Assembly (NCBI GenBank): GCA_964580655.1
Contig: CAZOMR010000003.1
Location: 1-37,020, forward strand
Direction of reading: 5' to 3'
Source of the DNA: CAZOMR01 sp964580655
Lineage (GTDB): Bacteria > RBG-13-61-14 > CAZOMR01
Length of the DNA: 37,020 nt
Shown here: positions 32,835-37,020 of the stretch, one piece after another
Layout: every line of letters starts with the position of its first letter
Numbering within the stretch: position 1 is the first letter of the stretch
Program-made: the position numbers and the translations under genes
Notes under the pieces: generated by a model
The model's input: only the letters and a program-made list of their open reading frames with translations
Databases searched by the model: none
What the model was told of the DNA's origin: nothing

Positions 32835-34082
32835 TCAGGAAAAATCTTTCAATTTATCGCCGATGCTTTCCATGAATTTTCGTGCAATTACTTCAGGTGA
32901 AGAAATTTCTGGATCAGGGAAGCAATATCTTGAAAGGTCATCCTTTTTCTCCCATGCCAGCATAAATCTTTCCAGCCTTTCATATACAGTTTGAGGCGAC
33001 TGCCCGAGAAAACCTGGATGATTATAGCTATCCACCATATCAGCAACCGCACCGTTTTCAGGGCTAAACATCAATAAAGGCTTCCCACTGTATATATAAT
33101 CGGTAAATTTAGATGGAAGAAATATGCCCTCTTCTAAAATGGCTTCTGACAATAGCAATGCTTGAGCACATGACATCCTTGTCAGGCTTTCTTCATATCC
33201 GACAGGCCCTTCAAAAGTGATATTTTCTTTCAAATTAAAACGATTAATGTTCTCCTTGACATCAGGTGTTATTGGATAGCCGACATGAATTATTCTTGTC
33301 CTTTTTGAGAGTTCATGATGCTTTTCAAATATATTCCTGAAGGCTTCGAGAAGAATGTTTGAGGCTCTCGGAGGATTAAACCTGCCACAATGAACGATAT
33401 CTAGATAATAACTATCTTCTATATAAGTCTGACCTGGCCGATAATACCAGCCGATATGCGGAAGGACAAGAGATTTCTCCGCCAGGTTTAATTCCAATGA
33501 TCTCTCTATATGATTCTGAAGCCTTGAGCTTGGAAAAATGGCGAGTAAGCACGATTGTAGAGAATTCCTGATAAAATTTCTGCGCAATTTTTGTCTAATG
33601 TTATAAATTCGAGAGTAGTTGGATTTATAGGTAGGTACCACGCTTTCAGGGTAAGGATCATCCATGATTATCACCCATGGCATTCTTTTGTATTCCTGCA
33701 AGTGGTAGGCTACGATCATTGCATTAACAGTCCATGTTCTGGATATAATAAGATCATAATTGTATTTCTTTAAAAGATGGCGACATTTCCTGAGAGCACT
33801 GTAAGCCCAATAATTAGTCGCCTCATTCCGTAGCATAAACTTTCCCAGAAAATCTTTTGGATTATGAATTTTTCCGAAATATGTTCTCAGTTTTATAACC
33901 GAACCCATTTGAGACTGCCAGATATGCGAATCATCAATAAGCCGGCCGCTTTGAGAAAAATCTCCTGCAACAACATGCAGGTCAATGCCCTCTTCAACAA
34001 GGGCTTTTGCAAATTTGCCGGCAACAATGCTTTCCGCATCAACTAATGGGGGGAAAAGCTCGGTTATCATAAGGATGCGCAT
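32835..34082 (-). CDS. GT4-like glycosyltransferase, tandem copy B
   Basis: About 415 residues, a paralogue of the preceding entry: MRILMITELFPPLVDAESIV, TWTVNAMIVAYHLQEYKRM, VLPHIGWYYRPG, LDIVHCGRFNPPRASNILL, VGYEESLTRMSCAQALLL, EGIFLPSKFTDYIYSGKPLL and YNHPGFLGQSP match copy A block by block. The ATG at 34082 aligns with the start of copy A; a TTG at 34100 has no Shine-Dalgarno. AT-rich (24 GC of 60 in the line 32881-32940). The two copies have diverged enough to have different acceptors. Confidence 0.87.
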   Translation of the reverse strand: MRILMITELFPPLVDAESIVAGKFAKALVEEGIDLHVVAGDFSQSGRLIDDSHIWQSQMGSVIKLRTYFGKIHNPKDFLGKFMLRNEATNYWAYSALRKCRHLLKKYNYDLIISRTWTVNAMIVAYHLQEYKRMPWVIIMDDPYPESVVPTYKSNYSRIYNIRQKLRRNFIRNSLQSCLLAIFPSSRLQNHIERSLELNLAEKSLVLPHIGWYYRPGQTYIEDSYYLDIVHCGRFNPPRASNILLEAFRNIFEKHHELSKRTRIIHVGYPITPDVKENINRFNLKENITFEGPVGYEESLTRMSCAQALLLSEAILEEGIFLPSKFTDYIYSGKPLLMFSPENGAVADMVDSYNHPGFLGQSPQTVYERLERFMLAWEKKDDLSRYCFPDPEISSPEVIARKFMESIGDKLKDFS

Positions 34083-34139
34083 GATACTATCTATTGACAA
34101 ATTGTGAGATCCGATATTGACATTTATAGATAAACCTTT

Positions 34140-35324
34140 CTAGCTGTTAGATTCTTTATGGAGAAATGCCTCAATGTCCTTCCTGGCCTCCAGTGCAATT
34201 ACATGATTTGCGTGAACATCGCTTTTTAAATCATTGTAATATGTGCTTAAATTTTCCAGCATGTTCAACACCTGTTGAACGAGAACCTCCTGGTCAAAGG
34301 GAGGTCCCCATAATTGAGTGCCATTAGGCAACATGGCATGCACATTGTATAACTTCGGCTCTATACCAATACAGATGCCGGGCAAGCCTGCGATTGCCGG
34401 AAGTATTATTCCGTGCGCTCTTGCTGATACGACAAGATCAAATGACTCCGCCAATCTCCGGATGAATGTCGCCGGTGTGCCTTTAGCGGGCTCCCAGATA
34501 AGAAGGTCTTCGTCAGAAAAATAATCGAGTGCCGAGCTGTCAGCCATCTTAGCAAAAGAGACGAAGGTTATATTCAAGCCTTCTCTGCGAAGACGCTTTG
34601 CCGCTTTGCGCATAGGCTTGAAATACTTGAATCCTTCTTTGCTGTGCGGCCAGGCTCGAAAGATGAAAGCCACCGAGTCACGACGTGGTCGGCTTTCTCT
34701 AAATCGGGATGAATTCAACCAGAGTTCTTGAAAAAAAGTCGCATCTGTGCGAACACGAGCATAAGATAAGCCCCATTTGTCGCATATCTTTTTACTCATA
34801 CTGTCCCGAACGGATAGAAACTCGCATTTTTCGAGATTCATCCTGGCTAACTCTATCTCATTGGACCCGGGCACAAAGGGGCCAACACCCACGCAAAATG
34901 CTCCATATCTTTGAACATTCAGTTGAATGTTTGTAGTAGTTTGCCCGGAGGGTTTGCTAAAACGCTGTCTTATCTGTTGCAGGCCGATCTGTCTTTTCAA
35001 TAAACGACTTAACTGGTCGCGCGCCATAGTGAATCTATCGGGTTGATTTGTCATGGGAAAGGAGAAGAATTGACCTCCACCACCGTAAATGCAAGTTTCA
35101 ACATTAACCTCACGATAGTCAGAAAGCCTGACATGTCTGATTTCGGGAAGCCAGGAGCTTGTAATATCAGGTCTTGCAACTCCCACAACAACACTATCAG
35201 GAGGAATGCAACCAGCAACAATTTTTGAAGTGACAATCATCAAGACATCATCGCCTATGTTGTCAGGTATGTAATAACCTTTAATAAGTACAGACGCATC
35301 TAGCCTTGACATCTTATTTTCCAT
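34140..35324 (-). CDS. Polysaccharide pyruvyltransferase family protein
   Basis: A 394-residue protein with the polysaccharide pyruvyl transferase (CsaB/WcaK-like) layout: GYYIPDNIGDDVLMIVTSKI at the N-terminus, VETCIYGGGGQFFSFP, FCVGVGPFVPGSNEIELARM, VRDSMSKKICDKWGL and the C-terminal VVSARAHGIILPAIAGLPGI. Such enzymes move a ketal-linked pyruvate from phosphoenolpyruvate to a sugar and add negative charge to the glycan. It lies 33 bp downstream of a CgeB-like gene and 57 bp upstream of the tandem GT4 pair. Intermediate GC (28 of 60 in one line). Confidence 0.88.
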   Translation of the reverse strand: MENKMSRLDASVLIKGYYIPDNIGDDVLMIVTSKIVAGCIPPDSVVVGVARPDITSSWLPEIRHVRLSDYREVNVETCIYGGGGQFFSFPMTNQPDRFTMARDQLSRLLKRQIGLQQIRQRFSKPSGQTTTNIQLNVQRYGAFCVGVGPFVPGSNEIELARMNLEKCEFLSVRDSMSKKICDKWGLSYARVRTDATFFQELWLNSSRFRESRPRRDSVAFIFRAWPHSKEGFKYFKPMRKAAKRLRREGLNITFVSFAKMADSSALDYFSDEDLLIWEPAKGTPATFIRRLAESFDLVVSARAHGIILPAIAGLPGICIGIEPKLYNVHAMLPNGTQLWGPPFDQEVLVQQVLNMLENLSTYYNDLKSDVHANHVIALEARKDIEAFLHKESNS

Positions 35325-35357
35325 CCAGCTACTGTAAATGGTTCAGTCGGGCTCCCG

Positions 35358-36377
35358 CTATTGATATTTTCCCTGCCTGTTGCCGAGTCTTTCTTCAACA
35401 TCGGCAAGCACCTTTTGCCAGCGGTGATGCCAGGTATGTTCAGCGAGAAACCTTCGATAACAGCGCCCTGCCACCTCGCGATACAGCCCATCCGCCGAGA
35501 CATATCTCTTGATCAAATTCACGGCTTCCTCAAAACTATCGTAGCCGAGAATTTCTTTGTCATACTTGAAATAGTATTCCATTTCAGGAAATCTTTCCGT
35601 GAGTATGCATGCACCGCAAGCCGCGGCCTCAAAGATGCCCGCCTTGACATTTACAAAACCTGCTGTGGTCTTACTGAAGGAAAGATATATCTTTCCAGAA
35701 TTTATGGCCCGCACTTGTGCCTCGCCGTGAACAGCCTTGGTACGGAACAGCCCCGAGCGGGGCCAGCCGCCACCGTAAACTCCCACAGAAATGCCGCGCG
35801 CGCGCAAATTCTCGATAAACCCTATCCTTTCCGGGCGTGCCCCTCCCACAACCACAACATCGAACCTCTTACGAACACCAGGAATCCGCCGATGAAATTC
35901 AGGCAGACCGGCAAAGGCGAGCAGTCTCGCTTTTACGCCTATAGCTTCATAGTCAGGAATTGAAGAGCGAGCGTTCGTGTAGAACAAGTCAAAGTGCTTG
36001 GCAAAAACCCTGCCATGATATGGAAAGACATCCGGATCGGAAAGCGCAATGCCTGCTCGCAAAACGCCTTTCCGCGCCAATCTCTCATGATGCTCGGGTC
36101 GAAAAGAAATGCCGCCCGCGTTACAGATTATAACGTGTGGTTGGAACGCCTCAATAATAGGGTCTATCTTATCAGGCCTCAGCCAATTACGGCCTTCATC
36201 GGGCTCCACCCAAGAGCTGGGAATGCGCCGACCGCGAAGAGTGCGGTAAAGTTGCAGGTCAACGGCCTTCATGTCGCACAGCGGTGCAAGACCGCGTTGC
36301 ATGAGGTTTACTATGTCGTTTTCTCCCTGAAAATAGCTTCCAAGATGGAGAACACGCAATCTTGAGTCAACGGTCAT
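35358..36377 (-). CDS. CgeB-like glycosyltransferase
   Basis: A 339-residue protein of the CgeB/GT1-like kind: LRVLHLGSYFQGENDIVNLM, VIICNAGGISFRPEHHERLA, AGIALSDPDVFPYHG, FDVVVVGGARPERIGFIENL and a C-terminal signature VNVKAGIFEAAACGACILTE, then EILGYDSFEEAVNLIKRYVS. Possibly a sugar transferase for the same glycan. ATG overlaps the upstream GT2 stop (ATGA, 36374-36377). High GC again (36 of 60 in line 35761-35820), so the right border of the AT-rich patch is before this gene. Confidence 0.82.
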   Translation of the reverse strand: MTVDSRLRVLHLGSYFQGENDIVNLMQRGLAPLCDMKAVDLQLYRTLRGRRIPSSWVEPDEGRNWLRPDKIDPIIEAFQPHVIICNAGGISFRPEHHERLARKGVLRAGIALSDPDVFPYHGRVFAKHFDLFYTNARSSIPDYEAIGVKARLLAFAGLPEFHRRIPGVRKRFDVVVVGGARPERIGFIENLRARGISVGVYGGGWPRSGLFRTKAVHGEAQVRAINSGKIYLSFSKTTAGFVNVKAGIFEAAACGACILTERFPEMEYYFKYDKEILGYDSFEEAVNLIKRYVSADGLYREVAGRCYRRFLAEHTWHHRWQKVLADVEERLGNRQGKYQ

Positions 36378-37020
36378 TCATAGAATACCTTTTCGCCTGA
36401 ATATGCGGATGGATGCTTCTTTTCCAGCCGGGACATCGGGATATTGTGCGTCCGAGGGAATATCTTACAGAGCCTTTCGGTCCGGCCAAGGCCTAGAACG
36501 GAGGCGATGACATCGTATGGAAAAGCGTCCAATGTGTTCCTGGTGCGCGGTATCCATGTCAGCTTACGTGCAGTTTTGTAAGCTTTAATAGCTGGGTCCG
36601 GGTAGCCTTCCCGATAGGCAATTTTCGCGCAATTGGCAAACCGGTTTGCGAGAGCCCGGCGAAGGTCTTTATCAAGGACTCCTGCCTTTTGAGCTTGCTC
36701 GTATATGATGTATCTTACATTGATGGCATTAATTATGTATTTGCCTATGTTTTGGATACGAGAAGGACTGCTGTGCTGTCTGTACAGGACAAGTTCTGTG
36801 TCAATCTTTTTAAGGCGTGCGCCGGAGAGGCCCAGGCGGAAATGCATCTCGAACTCATGGCCATTAGGCAGGTCTTCGCGAAAGCCTCCAATTTTACGAA
36901 GGCATGAAGCCCTATGCAATGGTTGGGCCGTTTGCATCCCGTGGGTAAGAAAAAATACCAAGGGATTTTTCGAGGAACCCCCGGCAGGCCAATAATAAAG
37001 GGATCGTATACCCTTGTAAA
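36374..37020 (-). CDS. GT2 glycosyltransferase, 3' part only, runs off the window
   Basis: The frame stays open to the right edge with no stop: before the TTG at 36961 it continues upstream with residues YKGIRSLYYWPAGGSSKNP, so that TTG is not a real start and the true one lies outside. The readable part has GMQTAQPLHRASCLRKIGGF and REDLPNGHEFEMHFRLGLSG, the acceptor-binding end of a GT2 domain with an E-H-like catalytic region, then about 110 residues of basic helical tail. The N-terminal nucleotide-binding half (DxD) is not in the window. Donor unknown. It overlaps the CgeB-like start by four bases, so the operon continues to the right. Confidence 0.82.
   Translation of the reverse strand, partial: YKGIRSLYYWPAGGSSKNPLVFFLTHGMQTAQPLHRASCLRKIGGFREDLPNGHEFEMHFRLGLSGARLKKIDTELVLYRQHSSPSRIQNIGKYIINAINVRYIIYEQAQKAGVLDKDLRRALANRFANCAKIAYREGYPDPAIKAYKTARKLTWIPRTRNTLDAFPYDVIASVLGLGRTERLCKIFPRTHNIPMSRLEKKHPSAYSGEKVFYE

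Noticed and set aside
36374..36961. A complete 195-residue protein starting at 36961
   Set aside because: The frame continues open to the window edge and the content is only the C-terminal part of a GT2 enzyme.
1..37020. tRNA, rRNA, CRISPR arrays, transposases, phage or defence genes
   Set aside because: Looked for cloverleaf-like ends, regularly spaced repeats, DDE-type or integrase reading frames and nuclease/ATPase defence pairs; none found.

Overview
The window looks like a piece of a metagenome-assembled genome from an uncultured, Gram-negative-type (diderm) bacterium. This rests on an FtsE-FtsX-EnvC divisome module, a Gld-type ABC cassette, a very large surface-glycan locus, and a 10-N assembly spacer in the middle of a gene. 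GC is mostly about 55-60 % in hand-counted lines, with AT-richer patches in the glycan locus. The phylum cannot be fixed from the sequence. I saw no rRNA, tRNA, CRISPR, insertion sequence or phage genes.

Region 1 (1-5.1 kb, all minus strand) is housekeeping. In transcription order it holds chorismate synthase (aroC), a 160-residue conserved protein of unknown function, ftsE, ftsX, an EnvC-like murein-hydrolase activator, and a DUF123/GIY-YIG-like protein whose start overlaps the envC end. FtsEX plus EnvC should couple ATP hydrolysis to septal peptidoglycan splitting.

Region 2 (5.1-9.5 kb, minus strand) is a four-gene ABC operon: ATPase, six-TM permease, GldG-like protein and DUF4340 protein. 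This layout is related to GldA-GldF-GldG of gliding bacteria but is found widely elsewhere, with unknown substrate.

A 385-bp divergent intergenic region follows. It carries a good sigma70-like promoter overlapped by a near-perfect palindrome, reading into a plus-strand WecA/MraY-type polyprenyl-phosphate sugar-1-phosphate transferase with an unrecognised 168-residue C-terminal extension.

Region 3 (11.5-37.0 kb, all minus strand, gaps of about 110 bp or less) is one exopolysaccharide/O-antigen locus that runs off the right edge. It encodes eleven glycosyltransferases (seven GT4, two GT2, two CgeB-like), four SAM methyltransferases and a WecC-type UDP-ManNAc dehydrogenase. It also encodes a heparinase II/III-family protein, a fused alcohol-dehydrogenase/Gfo-Idh-MocA oxidoreductase, an AsnB-type amidotransferase, a polysaccharide pyruvyltransferase and a Wzy-like polymerase. 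No Wzx, Wza, Wzc or ABC exporter is in the window. A simple reading is this: WecA-type priming on undecaprenyl phosphate, chain building by the GTs, decoration with uronic acid (possibly amidated), pyruvate and methyl groups, Wzy polymerisation, and trimming or modification by the heparinase-like enzyme.

The most concrete new observation is that deleting the ten Ns at 14714-14723 exactly restores one intact 594-residue heparinase-family gene with its conserved GHAHAD motif. The gap therefore probably contains no missing sequence.
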